In this document: positions 19,669-28,923 of the stretch, one piece after another
How positions within the stretch are numbered: the first letter of the stretch is position 1
Layout of the letters: each line of letters opens with the position of its first letter
Notes under the pieces: model-generated
What the model was told of the DNA's origin: nothing
What the model saw: the letters and a program-made list of their open reading frames with translations, nothing else
Database searches by the model: none
Made by a program: the position numbers and the translations under genes
NCBI GenBank assembly: GCA_002721875.1
Contig: PBLU01000026.1
Coordinates: forward strand, 100,019-164,018
DNA from: Chloroflexota bacterium
GTDB lineage: Bacteria; Chloroflexota; Dehalococcoidia; UBA1151; TMED-70
Length of the DNA stretch: 64,000 nt
Reading direction: 5' to 3'

Positions 19669-20523
19669 ATGAAAATTTATCAAATAGATGAAAAAGTTGT
19701 TGTAGATGACGGAGAAAAAATAAGTGATATTACAAAATTAAGACCTTCTATAAAATCGTCCTTAGATTTAATTAAAGTTGCTCTGAGTAATGATCTAACT
19801 GTTTCTGAGTATATTAAAAAAACTATAATTAAAAATAAGGAATATTTATCTAAGGCCGAACTTATTAATGCAAGAATCCCTATAGATTCACCAGAAACTT
19901 GGGCTTTTGGTGTAACTTATGAAGATTCAATGAAAGAAAGGCAAGCTGAATCTGATACACCTGATGTTTATGGAAAAGTTTATGTAGCTGATAGGCCTGA
20001 AGCCTTTTTCAAAAGTACCCTTGCAAGATTGAAGGGCCCAAATGATAAAGTTGGAATTAGATTAGATTCAACTTGGGATGTGCCTGAGCCAGAGTTAACT
20101 TTTATTATTTTTCAAGGAAAAATTATTGGTTTTACAGTAGGTAATGATATGTCTAGTAGGTCAATTGAGGGTGCAAATCCTCTCTATATACCTCAAGCCA
20201 AAATATTTAATAATTCTGCATCAATAGGACCTTGCTGGGTTCCTATTGAATTGATTGATTACAATAACCTAAAAGTAGAAATGATTATTACAAGGATTTC
20301 AGAAAAAGTCTTTTCAGGATCAGGTAGTACCAGCTTAATGAAAAGAAAATGTGATGAGTTAAATGAGTGGCTTCATAGAAGTAATGACATACCAGACGGA
20401 ACAACTGTTATGACGGGTACAGGAACAATACCTCCTGAAGATTTTACTTTGCAAGAAGGGGATGAAATCTCTATCACAATAGAAAATATTGGAACCTTAG
20501 TGAATAAAGTTATTAAGGTTTAA
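19669..20523 (+). CDS. Fumarylacetoacetase-family hydratase or dehydratase
   Basis: This is a member of the FAH superfamily, metal-dependent enzymes that hydrolyse or dehydrate 2-keto acids. An N-terminal lead of about 75 residues is followed by the core WAFGVTYEDSMKERQAE, metal ligands in WDVPEPELTF and GFTVGNDMSSRSIEG, and the late block TGTGTIPPEDFTLQEGDEI. The ENPLY-like segment (GANPLYIPQAKIF) is closest, from memory, to the 2-keto-3-deoxy-D-arabinonate dehydratase subgroup, pointing to sugar-acid breakdown. The enolase-superfamily dehydratase at 25885-27060 would be a plausible pathway partner. It has AGAGGT before the ATG and overlaps the stop of pyk by 4 bases. Confidence 0.82.
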   Translation: MKIYQIDEKVVVDDGEKISDITKLRPSIKSSLDLIKVALSNDLTVSEYIKKTIIKNKEYLSKAELINARIPIDSPETWAFGVTYEDSMKERQAESDTPDVYGKVYVADRPEAFFKSTLARLKGPNDKVGIRLDSTWDVPEPELTFIIFQGKIIGFTVGNDMSSRSIEGANPLYIPQAKIFNNSASIGPCWVPIELIDYNNLKVEMIITRISEKVFSGSGSTSLMKRKCDELNEWLHRSNDIPDGTTVMTGTGTIPPEDFTLQEGDEISITIENIGTLVNKVIKV

Positions 20524-21941
20524 TTTATTGTTATAACTCTTATTAGGTTTGTGTTTCCCTTAAAACCTATTGGTAAACCTGCAACAACAACTATAGTATC
20601 TCCTATTGAAGCAAGTTTTTCCTCTAATACAAAGTTTTCTGAGAAAGTGAACATATCTTCAATATGATCAAAGCTTTCTACATTTATTGTATTAACTCCC
20701 CATCTTAAACCTAGATTTATTGCTGCATTATTATCAGGGGATATAGCAACTACTGGCTGAGAAGGTCTATATGCAGCAACTCGAGCTGCTGTAGAACCAG
20801 ATTCAGTAAATGCAACTATTAATTTTGCATCTAATTGATCAGCTATATTTGCTGCACCATGGGCTATTAATTCATCAATGATTTTTTTATTATTTGAATC
20901 TACTTGATCTAATTTTATACCTCTTAAAGTTTTGTGATTTATATCATTTTCAGCAATTGTTGAAATTTCTCGCATAAAATCAACTGCTCTAATAGGATAT
21001 TTACCTATAGAGGTTTCACCAGAAAGCATAATGGCATCTGATCCATCTAAAACAGCATTATGAACATCTGTAGACTCAGCTCTTGTGGGTTGAGGATTTT
21101 CAGTCATAGATTCTAGCATTTGAGTTGCAGTAATCACTTCTTTTCCTTTTTGATTACATAAATTTATAATAAATTTCTGAGCTGCTGGAACTTGAGAAAT
21201 TGGTAAATGAACCCCAAGGTCTCCTCTCGCAACCATTATAGAATCGGAGTGATTTATTATTTCCTCTAAATTATCTAAAGCTAACTGTAGTTCAATTTTA
21301 GAAATTATCTTTAGATTTTTATCTTTAATTTTTTCCTTTACTCTAATTATGTCTTTGACATTTCTTACGTAAGATAAACCTAAGTAATCGATATCATTTG
21401 AATTTACAAAATTGATCGCACTTTGGGTCTCTTCTGTAAAATAGTCTAACTTTGAAGGTAATCCTCTTGGTACAACAGCTTTATTACTAGTTATTTTTCC
21501 AGCTAATTGAACCTTTGTCTTAATTATTGTTTTATTTATCTCAGTGATCTCCAGTTCTACTGCTCCATCATCAACAAGAAGAACAGCTCCGTTCTTTACA
21601 TCTAGATGTAATCCTGGTGGCCAGACTGATAATTCATCTTTATTCGAGTTACCGCAATTAAGGAATAATTCATCATCAGTGCTTAAATCTAATGAATTAT
21701 TCTTAATTTCTCCTAATCTATATTTAGGTCCGGGAAGATCAGCTAGGATAGGTATAGGGGAATCTAATTTTTTTGAAACATTTCTTATATTTGAAATTAT
21801 ATTGAGATGATCTTCTTCTTTTCCATGAGAAAGATTAATTCTTGCTACATTCATGCCTGACTTAATCAATTCTTCAATTATTTCAAGTGAATCTGATGAT
21901 GGACCGATGGTACAAACAATTTTAGTTTTTTGTAAATTCAT
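20520..21941 (-). CDS. pyk: Pyruvate kinase
   Basis: The enzyme converts phosphoenolpyruvate and ADP to pyruvate and ATP. The N-terminal barrel starts KIVCTIGPSSDS, the catalytic region SKIELQLALDNLEEIINHSDSIMVARGDLGVHL carries the active-site lysine and metal ligands (SKIE, ARGDLG), and the signature TATQMLESM is intact. The B domain is present (about 70-165) and the C-terminal allosteric domain has TESGSTAARVAAYRP. At 473 residues the length is normal. It has AAGGA before the ATG. It stands alone, convergent with the FAH-family gene. Confidence 0.97.
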   Translation of the reverse strand: MNLQKTKIVCTIGPSSDSLEIIEELIKSGMNVARINLSHGKEEDHLNIISNIRNVSKKLDSPIPILADLPGPKYRLGEIKNNSLDLSTDDELFLNCGNSNKDELSVWPPGLHLDVKNGAVLLVDDGAVELEITEINKTIIKTKVQLAGKITSNKAVVPRGLPSKLDYFTEETQSAINFVNSNDIDYLGLSYVRNVKDIIRVKEKIKDKNLKIISKIELQLALDNLEEIINHSDSIMVARGDLGVHLPISQVPAAQKFIINLCNQKGKEVITATQMLESMTENPQPTRAESTDVHNAVLDGSDAIMLSGETSIGKYPIRAVDFMREISTIAENDINHKTLRGIKLDQVDSNNKKIIDELIAHGAANIADQLDAKLIVAFTESGSTAARVAAYRPSQPVVAISPDNNAAINLGLRWGVNTINVESFDHIEDMFTFSENFVLEEKLASIGDTIVVVAGLPIGFKGNTNLIRVITIN

Positions 21942-22051
21942 TAAGATTTCCTTATTATCCTTAAAACCTTAAAATCTTTAAGAAATTAGAATTTAGTTTA
22001 TCTCTTATGTTTCGTATTATATATTATAGAGAAACTACTACCATATAAATT

Positions 22052-22753
22052 GTGTCTGAAGAAAATATAAAATACTTTGAAGTACAGAAATATGATAAGG
22101 AAATAATATCATATAAAAATATTATTTCCTCAATCGACAAAAAATTGAGTGATAGACTTGGAATTTCAAATCATAAGAATAAACTCATTACAATAAAAGA
22201 AAAAATTGATGAACAAGAAAAAATTCAGAAAAAAATATTAAATTTAATTAAAGAAAATGAAGATTCTATTAATACCATCAATTCGACAATTTATTCAGGA
22301 AAAATTAGAAATACTAAAGAATTAGAAGCCCTCGAACTTGAATTAAAATCAAAGTCAGAATTTATATCAAATATTGTGCCTAAAAAAGATATTGTTTCTG
22401 GTAATCTTACTAAACTTTATGAATTAAGAGACAATACTGAACTTAAGATTATTGATATTGAAGATAAATGGGTTTCGGAAGAAAAAAAATTGATTGCTGA
22501 TAAAGAAGATCTTTCTCAAAAAATAGCATCAAGCCTAAGTGCAAAAAATGCCTTATCTGGTAATTTAGATAAAAATATACTTACTCTCTATGAAAATTTC
22601 CTTTCTAAAAATGGGAATATGGGTATTGGAAAATTAGAAAATAATAAATGTCCTTCTTGTAAAATTGAACTACCTAATGCATTTATTGAAAAAATAAAAT
22701 CTTCAGAAAAACCAATAATCTGTAATTGTGGGAAATCCTTAATAACGGAGTAG
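22052..22753 (+). CDS. Coiled-coil protein with C-terminal zinc ribbon (COG1579-like)
   Basis: A long charged coiled coil fills about residues 10-190 with a hydrophobic heptad pattern. It ends in a four-cysteine zinc ribbon (NKCPSCKIELP, then IICNCGKSLI). This architecture matches COG1579, a widespread family of unclear function sometimes linked to nucleic-acid or flagellar/secretion chaperoning. At 233 residues the length is typical. A GTG start is used; the spacing to a TATTAT at 22022-22027 suggests a very short leader. The recombinase-like gene begins six bases after its stop with a coupled ribosome-binding site, and rnpB follows. Confidence 0.82.
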   Translation: MSEENIKYFEVQKYDKEIISYKNIISSIDKKLSDRLGISNHKNKLITIKEKIDEQEKIQKKILNLIKENEDSINTINSTIYSGKIRNTKELEALELELKSKSEFISNIVPKKDIVSGNLTKLYELRDNTELKIIDIEDKWVSEEKKLIADKEDLSQKIASSLSAKNALSGNLDKNILTLYENFLSKNGNMGIGKLENNKCPSCKIELPNAFIEKIKSSEKPIICNCGKSLITE

Positions 22754-22758
22754 AAATT

Positions 22759-23877
22759 TTGAAATGTCTGGCATTAATAAAAGATTTAAGTAATACCGAG
22801 GAAAAAAATAAAGTAATAGATTTTTGTAGATATGAAAAATTAGATATAGATTTATTTTCTGAAAAATATGATTTTGAAGAAATTATTTCTATAATTGAAA
22901 TAGAGAATATATCTAAAATTATCATCTCATCTCCAGAAATTTTAGATAATGATTTATTGGGTTTTTGTAAAAAAATGCTAAATCTCATAAACCGTAATAT
23001 TATGGTTTTTTGTGCTTCATATGATTTTCCTGATCCATTTCAAAATGCAATTAGAGTTTTGCCTTATTTCGGAAAAAAACCTGAAAGAATTTCTAGAATA
23101 AAGGAATCAATCAATAAAAAAGCATCTAGAGGACAAGTTTTAGGTAAGATACCTTTTGGTTATAAAAAAACCTCATCAAGTCTTTTTAAAATAGATGATA
23201 GAGAGGCAGAAGTTGTAAGAAATATTTTTAATTTATATCTTAAGTATGGATCTATTAGTAAAACATCTAAAGAAATTAGTAGAATTACAGAAAAAAAATG
23301 GTCCTATCAGTCTATAAAACATCTTCTTTGTAATGATTTTTATGTTGGTAATTATAGAAGATATAATGTACTAATACCTAATTCTCATGATGCTATAATT
23401 GCAAATTCTATTTTCAATAAAATATCTAAAATATTAAGTGTTAATAAAAAGAGAGAATATAAACAAAACTTTTGGAACAGACTTTTATTTTGTAAGCACT
23501 GTGAATCTAAACTAGTTACTACTAATCATAAAAATTATTGGATTAGTAATGGGGTGAAAATTTCTAAAAATTATAAATACTATACTTGTAAAAATAAAAA
23601 TACAAATAATTATTTATGTAATGAATTTAGTATTAAGTATGAAAAATTAAACTCAATTCTTGAAAAAACTTTTTCAAACAGTAATTTTTATGAAAAAAAA
23701 TATTCAGAAAAATATTTATATAAAATTGTGTCTGAATTTACTACGGATAAAATTACATTTTCTGATTTTGAAGATGAATTTAATAAGCTATTATTTCATA
23801 TTGAAAATTCAAATAAAATAATAAGAAAAATAATTGTCAGTAAAGATTCAAACGAAATTATTTTAAGTTCAATTTAA
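22759..23877 (+). CDS. Serine-recombinase-like protein lacking catalytic arginines
   Basis: The layout is that of a large serine recombinase: an N-terminal resolvase-like fold (about 1-110), a Recombinase DNA-binding domain (KIPFGYKKT, then a helical region with NDFYVGNYRRY) and a zinc-ribbon zone (LLFCKHCESKLVTT, then YYTCKNK), followed by a coiled tail. Catalytic residues are mostly gone. Where active enzymes read ARVS, this reads IKDLS, so a serine may remain but its arginine is Asp. The usual DRLGR segment reads SPEILDND. I chose TTG at 22759 because GGAG lies 8 bases before it; TTG at 22726 would overlap the previous gene. No attachment sites are visible, suggesting a fixed, non-recombining DNA-binding role. 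Confidence 0.72.
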   Translation: MKCLALIKDLSNTEEKNKVIDFCRYEKLDIDLFSEKYDFEEIISIIEIENISKIIISSPEILDNDLLGFCKKMLNLINRNIMVFCASYDFPDPFQNAIRVLPYFGKKPERISRIKESINKKASRGQVLGKIPFGYKKTSSSLFKIDDREAEVVRNIFNLYLKYGSISKTSKEISRITEKKWSYQSIKHLLCNDFYVGNYRRYNVLIPNSHDAIIANSIFNKISKILSVNKKREYKQNFWNRLLFCKHCESKLVTTNHKNYWISNGVKISKNYKYYTCKNKNTNNYLCNEFSIKYEKLNSILEKTFSNSNFYEKKYSEKYLYKIVSEFTTDKITFSDFEDEFNKLLFHIENSNKIIRKIIVSKDSNEIILSSI

Positions 23878-23904
23878 AATTAGTTTATAATAAATATATT
23901 GGGT

Positions 23905-24257
23905 TGAAGAAGGACGTGTGATCGCTGGTATGCATATATCAGAGGAAAGTCCGAGCACCACTAGGAAAAGTGCCTGCTAACAGCAGGGCAAGGTGACTTG
24001 ACGGAAAGTGCAACAGAAAGTGTACCGCCAAATTTTGGTAAGGTTGAAAAGGTGAGGTAAGAGCTCACCACTTATATTGGTAACAAATAAGGTATGGTAA
24101 ACCCCACTTGGTGCAAGGCTAAATAGAGGAGCTAAGTTTCCTAGACAGCTCCAGGGTAAGCTGCATGAGCTAATTGGTGACAATTAGCCAAGATGGATGA
24201 TCACAGATACTTATTATTTATAAGTAGAACAGAACTCGGCTTATAGTCCTTCTTTTA
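23905..24257 (+). ncRNA. rnpB: RNase P RNA
   Basis: This is the catalytic RNA that matures tRNA 5' ends. The universal 5' element GAGGAAAGTCC is at 23942-23952, and the 3' element ACAGAACTCGGCTTA, of the ACAGAAnnCGGCTTA type, is at 24229-24243. Helix P1 closes the molecule: AAGAAGGAC at about 23907-23915 pairs with GTCCTTCTT at 24246-24254. The length of about 350 bases fits a bacterial class A RNA. It fills the 400-base space between the recombinase-like gene and the minus-strand D-aminoacylase gene. Exact ends are estimated from P1. Confidence 0.96.
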
Positions 24258-24279
24258 CCTGAGCTCGAATTAAAGTTTG

Positions 24280-25860
24280 CTAAGGTATTGCTTGACCAGC
24301 AAATATTCCTGTACAATTTTCATCATCTACTGCTATTTTTCCATTAACTATTACATAAGGTATTCCAACAGGAAATTGTTTAGCATCATCGTATGTTGCT
24401 GTATCAATAATTTTTTCTTCATCAAAAATTACAATATCCGCAAAATATCCTACTTTGAGCATTCCTCTTTTAGTAAGATTGAAAGTTTTAGCTGGGTTAT
24501 TAGCAATTCTTTGAATCATTTGCTCTAGAGAAATTATATTAAATTGTCTACGTAATCTTCCTATAAACCTAGGAAAGGTACCATATGCTCTTGGATGAGG
24601 AACACTTCCAATAGCAATTGAATCGCTTCCAATCATATAGTCTGGTCTAGATAAAAATTCAATTGCATCCTTACTCAATTGTCTCCATATTGAAATGCTT
24701 TCTGGAGGAACCATCCAGAAGCCAACCTGTAGATCTTGTTCTATTAATAAATCACATATTAGATCTCCCATTGAAATTCCTCTTAGATCAGAAATTTGAG
24801 AGACAGTCATACCTTCTAATTCTGGATTATTTGGTAGATAAGAAAGCAATACCTCATTCATTTTACGTTTTTTATTTTGCTTTAGGCTTTTGATTATTTT
24901 TTCTCTAGATTCTTTATCATTTAGTCTTTGTAAAATATCTTTAGGCCCTCCTTCGTGTGCCCAACTTGGAAGATTGCTGAGTAAAAAAGAACTTCCTGTA
25001 GGGTAAGGATATAATTCTAGAGTGCAATCTACTCCTTCTGATTTTGCTTTATCAATTAATTCTAAAACCTCTGAAACTCTACCTGCATTTTCAGCATTTG
25101 TTCTTGTATGAGAAAAATGAACTCTTACTCCGGATCTTTTACCTATTTCGAGAGCTTCAGGTACTCCACCTCCACCATAACCTCTTTCTGTATTTACATC
25201 TCTTAGATGAGTTATGTATACTCCATCATGTTCTCTGACAACTTTGCATAATTCTATTAATTCTTTTGTATTGCTCCAAGCGTTAGGATGATATGACATT
25301 CCTGTAGCAAGCCCAACAGCACCCTGAGATAATCCTTCATCAAGTAAATATTTAGCTTTATCTAGATATTTAGCTATCAGTGGTTTATCATAAAAGCCAA
25401 CTGACTCCATTCTAAGAGCACCATGTGAAACAGGGTATGCAGTATTTATAGAAACCTTTTTATGATAATGAGATCTAAAAGCATTCACACTACTCATATC
25501 AAGATTTTTTGGAGCTGGACCTAAAATTCCTCCTAAATACTTTTTTTGAACCTCATAATTATCCTCAGAAAGAGGTGCATAAGATAATCCATCTTGTCCA
25601 AGAATTTCTGTAGTAACTCCTTGCCTAAGACTACTAGCATGCTGTGGATCATTTAACAAAACTCCATCATGATGAGTATGTGAATCAATAAATCCTGGTG
25701 ATACGATTAATCCTTTTGCGTCAATTATTTGATTTGATTCTTTATCTCTTAAGTCTCCAATTGATTCAATTTTCTCATTTATAATGCCAATATCCGACTT
25801 GAATCTTGATTTCCCTGACCCGTCAACAATATATCCATTACTAATTATTAAGTCGAACAT
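24280..25860 (-). CDS. N-acyl-D-amino-acid deacylase family amidohydrolase
   Basis: This is a metal-dependent amidohydrolase of the D-aminoacylase/N-acyl-D-glutamate deacylase group (COG3653), which cleave acyl-D-amino acids or related amides. The metal motif is GFIDSHTHHDG near residue 60; further ligand zones are YITHLRD and VHFSHTRT, and the active-site aspartate zone is MIGSDSIAIG. The C-terminal small domain (GMLKVGYFADIVIFD) is complete. At 526 residues the length is normal. It is the last gene of a minus-strand trio. Its actual substrate in this context, possibly an organic-matter-derived amide, is not determined. Confidence 0.88.
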   Translation of the reverse strand: MFDLIISNGYIVDGSGKSRFKSDIGIINEKIESIGDLRDKESNQIIDAKGLIVSPGFIDSHTHHDGVLLNDPQHASSLRQGVTTEILGQDGLSYAPLSEDNYEVQKKYLGGILGPAPKNLDMSSVNAFRSHYHKKVSINTAYPVSHGALRMESVGFYDKPLIAKYLDKAKYLLDEGLSQGAVGLATGMSYHPNAWSNTKELIELCKVVREHDGVYITHLRDVNTERGYGGGGVPEALEIGKRSGVRVHFSHTRTNAENAGRVSEVLELIDKAKSEGVDCTLELYPYPTGSSFLLSNLPSWAHEGGPKDILQRLNDKESREKIIKSLKQNKKRKMNEVLLSYLPNNPELEGMTVSQISDLRGISMGDLICDLLIEQDLQVGFWMVPPESISIWRQLSKDAIEFLSRPDYMIGSDSIAIGSVPHPRAYGTFPRFIGRLRRQFNIISLEQMIQRIANNPAKTFNLTKRGMLKVGYFADIVIFDEEKIIDTATYDDAKQFPVGIPYVIVNGKIAVDDENCTGIFAGQAIP

Positions 25861-25884
25861 ATTATTATGGCATTCCTTATCTTT

Positions 25885-27060
25885 TTACTCAGATTGACCT
25901 CTTTTGGCCCAATCCATTTTTTCAAACATATTTAAGCCTGGGTCTAAATTGATACCATCTTTATTTTTTTCTGGAGGATGTTCAAGAATAAAATCTTCAT
26001 TTAATTCAACTCCCCAACCAGGTTTTTCGGGTAAGCTAAAAAAGCCATCCTTAACTTCAGGGTAAGAATCTGCAGCATCCTTTACAAATGGATCAGCAAA
26101 ATCATTGAAATGTTCTAAGATTTTTACATTTCTTAGTGTAAAACATAAATGAATTGCTGCTAATGTAGATATGACACCTCCAACATTATGAGGAGCTACC
26201 ATTATAGAATAAATTTCAGCTGTAGATGCAATTTTTTTTGTCTCAAAAATACCTCCACATTGTGTTATGTCTGGTTGAATTACATCAACATTATTTGCTG
26301 ACCATATCTCCCTAAACTCAGAAGCACCATAAAGCCTTTCTCCTGTTGCTATTGGTAAAGATGTTTGAATCCTTACTTTTTCTAGACTTGGATTATCACT
26401 TGGTCTAACTGGTTCTTCGATCCAACCAATATTTAGATCTTCAATTTTTTTTGCTATTTCTACTGCTTGATGAGCCGCAAATCTTCCATGCATTTCTATC
26501 ATCATTTGCATATCATCTGTAACTGTGTCAGAAACTGCCTCGATTATCTCTAATGACTTGAAAAGTTCTAGTCTAGATAGTTCTAAATCACCATTTCCAA
26601 AAGGATCAAATTTTAGAGCTTTATAACCTTTAGCTACAACTTTTGATGCTGCTAAAGAGAAACTATCAGGATTCCTTTCGACTGTATACCATCCGTTAGC
26701 ATAAGCTTGTATTTTTTCTTGGACTTTTCCTCCAAGTAATTTATAAACAGGCTGATTAGTAGCTTTACCTATGATATCCCAAAAAGCCATTTCTATCATT
26801 GCTAATCCTGTGTGAACTACTTCCCCTGCTTTTCCAAAATCAAGTAAGGTGAATCTACGATATAGTGCCTCAATATCAAATGGATCATGTCCGATAAAGT
26901 GTCGCTCAACATCTTTTAGATACTCTGCAACAGTATGGGTTTTACCTAGAACCCTAGCTTCACCTATTCCGTTTATACCTTCGTCAGTTTCAACAATAAT
27001 ATAAGATAAGTTTCTCCAAGGTGTACCCAATTGTAAAAGTCTAAATCCTGAGGTTTTCAT
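25885..27060 (-). CDS. Enolase-superfamily dehydratase (mandelate racemase/galactonate dehydratase group)
   Basis: These barrel enzymes abstract a proton next to a carboxylate, and the closest subgroup dehydrates sugar acids. Visible features are the lid domain, YKALKFDPFGNG (catalytic strand 2), the metal ligands in MIEMHGRF, WIEEPVRP and TGERL, and the His-Asp dyad from VIQPDITQCGG and MVAPHNVGG. The HGRF histidine and KFDP block are typical of D-galactonate-type dehydratases. At 391 residues the length is normal. It is packed between the thiamine-diphosphate gene (1-base gap) and the D-aminoacylase gene (24-base gap). The substrate is inferred only to subgroup level. Confidence 0.88.
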   Translation of the reverse strand: MKTSGFRLLQLGTPWRNLSYIIVETDEGINGIGEARVLGKTHTVAEYLKDVERHFIGHDPFDIEALYRRFTLLDFGKAGEVVHTGLAMIEMAFWDIIGKATNQPVYKLLGGKVQEKIQAYANGWYTVERNPDSFSLAASKVVAKGYKALKFDPFGNGDLELSRLELFKSLEIIEAVSDTVTDDMQMMIEMHGRFAAHQAVEIAKKIEDLNIGWIEEPVRPSDNPSLEKVRIQTSLPIATGERLYGASEFREIWSANNVDVIQPDITQCGGIFETKKIASTAEIYSIMVAPHNVGGVISTLAAIHLCFTLRNVKILEHFNDFADPFVKDAADSYPEVKDGFFSLPEKPGWGVELNEDFILEHPPEKNKDGINLDPGLNMFEKMDWAKRGQSE

Positions 27061-27061
27061 A

Positions 27062-28735
27062 TTACTTTATTATTTTCCCACCTGTTACACTTTCATCATT
27101 ATAGTATCTGCTAAATCTTCCTTCTTGTTGAGTGATGACTTCAATAAGTGCACTTTGACCATCATTATTTGTATTCTGAGCATCTTTAATTGCTGGAACG
27201 ATTTCTTCAGGTTTTGTAACATATATACCTTTAGCACCTAGTCCTTCAGCAATTGTTGTATATGATCCAGTATTATTTCCTGCTCCATATCTTTCCATAG
27301 CTATAGGCATATGATGGTCATAACCCCCCATTGTACTATTGTTTAATAAAATAGTTGTAATTGGATTTTCAGACCTAACCGAAGTTTCTAAATCTAAACC
27401 AGAGAGACCAAAAGCTGTATCACCCATAAAGTTTACACAAAATTTTTCGGGGTGGGCAATTTTTGCTCCAATTACAAGTGGTAAACCATAGCCAAGATGA
27501 GTGGATTTACCCCATCCTATATAACTGTTTGGAACTGTTGCTGGATAGAAAGGCATAATTTGGTCTCTAGGATGACCTGCATCATGTGTCATTATTGTAT
27601 TTTCATGATCAACTGCATTGTTGATTTCCGTAATCAACCTATAAGGATTTATTGGTTCATCGTTGGAATTTAATAGAGGAGCCCAGTCTGCTTCCCACTC
27701 TTGTTTAACTTGAGCAATTGATTCAAGAATTCTTGTATCTTTAGCTCTCGAATCTCCATAAACTCCTTTTGCTTCATCAATAAGCATTTTAAGAGTTGAT
27801 TTTACATCCCCTAATAGTCCAATTTCTGTTGAATATTCTTTATCAATATCTTCAATATTATTTGTGTTATGAATTATTAATTTACCTTCAGGAATATCTA
27901 TTCCAAATGTAGTCCTTGAAAAACTAGCCCCTAAACCTATAAGGACGTCTGAATCTTTTAGCCAAGACCATACAGCTTTAGGAGCGGTTCTATTGGCAGC
28001 TCCTAGAGATAAGGCATGACGTTCATCAAATGCAGATTTTCCTGGCATAGTAGTAATTACTGGAATTTGCATTATCTCTGCAAATTCTTTTAGCTCTTCA
28101 GTTGCTGCTGCATATAAAATTCCTTGTCCTGCCCAGATGACAGGATTTTTTGCATTACCTAGAGCCTTAACAGCATCTTTAACATCAGAAAGGCTCGGAG
28201 ATGTTATCACAGGATTTGGACTTGAATAATCATCTGTATTATCTACTTCTGCAGCCATAGCATCGCTTCTCATTTCGAGCAGAACAGGCCCAGGTCTACC
28301 ATTTTTTAATGCAGACATAGCTCTTCTCATTTGTGTAGAAATTTCTGAACTTTTTGTTATTGAAGAACACCATTTAGTTATATGAGCAAAGTTTGTTTGA
28401 GGGTCAAATGCTGGCTTAACTTCTGCTACACTTGCAGGAGATCCTGCCGGTAGATATAATACCGGAACTGCTTCAGCCCAGGCTTGGGCAAATCCTCCAA
28501 AAGAATTTTCTATTCCAGGTCCACCTTGAGAACAAAAAACACCTCTTTTGCCCTCTTTTGCTAACATTCTTGCATATCCGTCTGCTGCCATTATTCCACC
28601 ACGTTCTTGTCTAAAAACTATTGGTTTAAGTCCACCCTTACCTGCAGCTTCAATTAGTGGATTAGCCGGAAAACAAGCTATCCACTCAAATCCTTCTTTT
28701 TTTAATATATCAACAACAGCATCATAACCATTCAT
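27062..28735 (-). CDS. Thiamine-diphosphate-dependent acetolactate synthase-like enzyme
   Basis: This is a member of the ThDP decarboxylase/synthase family. The Pyr domain carries the catalytic glutamate in FRQERGGIMAADGYARM, a central FAD/NAD-like domain follows, and the PP domain has the metal site NFMGDTAFGLSGLD...LLNNSTMGG. The usual GDG reads GDT. At 557 residues the length is normal. It leads a minus-strand operon with the enolase-superfamily and D-aminoacylase genes, so true branched-chain amino-acid synthesis is less likely than a catabolic lyase or decarboxylase. A second paralogous family member lies at 59386-61020. Confidence 0.87.
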   Translation of the reverse strand: MNGYDAVVDILKKEGFEWIACFPANPLIEAAGKGGLKPIVFRQERGGIMAADGYARMLAKEGKRGVFCSQGGPGIENSFGGFAQAWAEAVPVLYLPAGSPASVAEVKPAFDPQTNFAHITKWCSSITKSSEISTQMRRAMSALKNGRPGPVLLEMRSDAMAAEVDNTDDYSSPNPVITSPSLSDVKDAVKALGNAKNPVIWAGQGILYAAATEELKEFAEIMQIPVITTMPGKSAFDERHALSLGAANRTAPKAVWSWLKDSDVLIGLGASFSRTTFGIDIPEGKLIIHNTNNIEDIDKEYSTEIGLLGDVKSTLKMLIDEAKGVYGDSRAKDTRILESIAQVKQEWEADWAPLLNSNDEPINPYRLITEINNAVDHENTIMTHDAGHPRDQIMPFYPATVPNSYIGWGKSTHLGYGLPLVIGAKIAHPEKFCVNFMGDTAFGLSGLDLETSVRSENPITTILLNNSTMGGYDHHMPIAMERYGAGNNTGSYTTIAEGLGAKGIYVTKPEEIVPAIKDAQNTNNDGQSALIEVITQQEGRFSRYYNDESVTGGKIIK

Positions 28736-28923
28736 TTTTTATCTCCAAATTATTATCAATCAATTTTTTTTAAAAATAACCTTATTTTATTAATAAATAT
28801 ATATTCAAAAATGCCTTAAATACGTTTTAAATTGAACGTTAATAAATTCTTTATTTATTTTACATTTAAATATCAACAAAAATTTTTTGAATATTTAATA
28901 TATAAAAATTAAGGAAAATTACC

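Noticed and set aside
22759..23877. Mobile element or prophage integrase
   Set aside because: Catalytic residues are lost, no att repeats or cargo genes flank it, and it sits between core genes; treated as a domesticated protein.
28736..28923. Regulatory RNA or riboswitch in the divergent gap before ftsZ
   Set aside because: Only AT-rich sequence without stable GC stems or a known riboswitch core.
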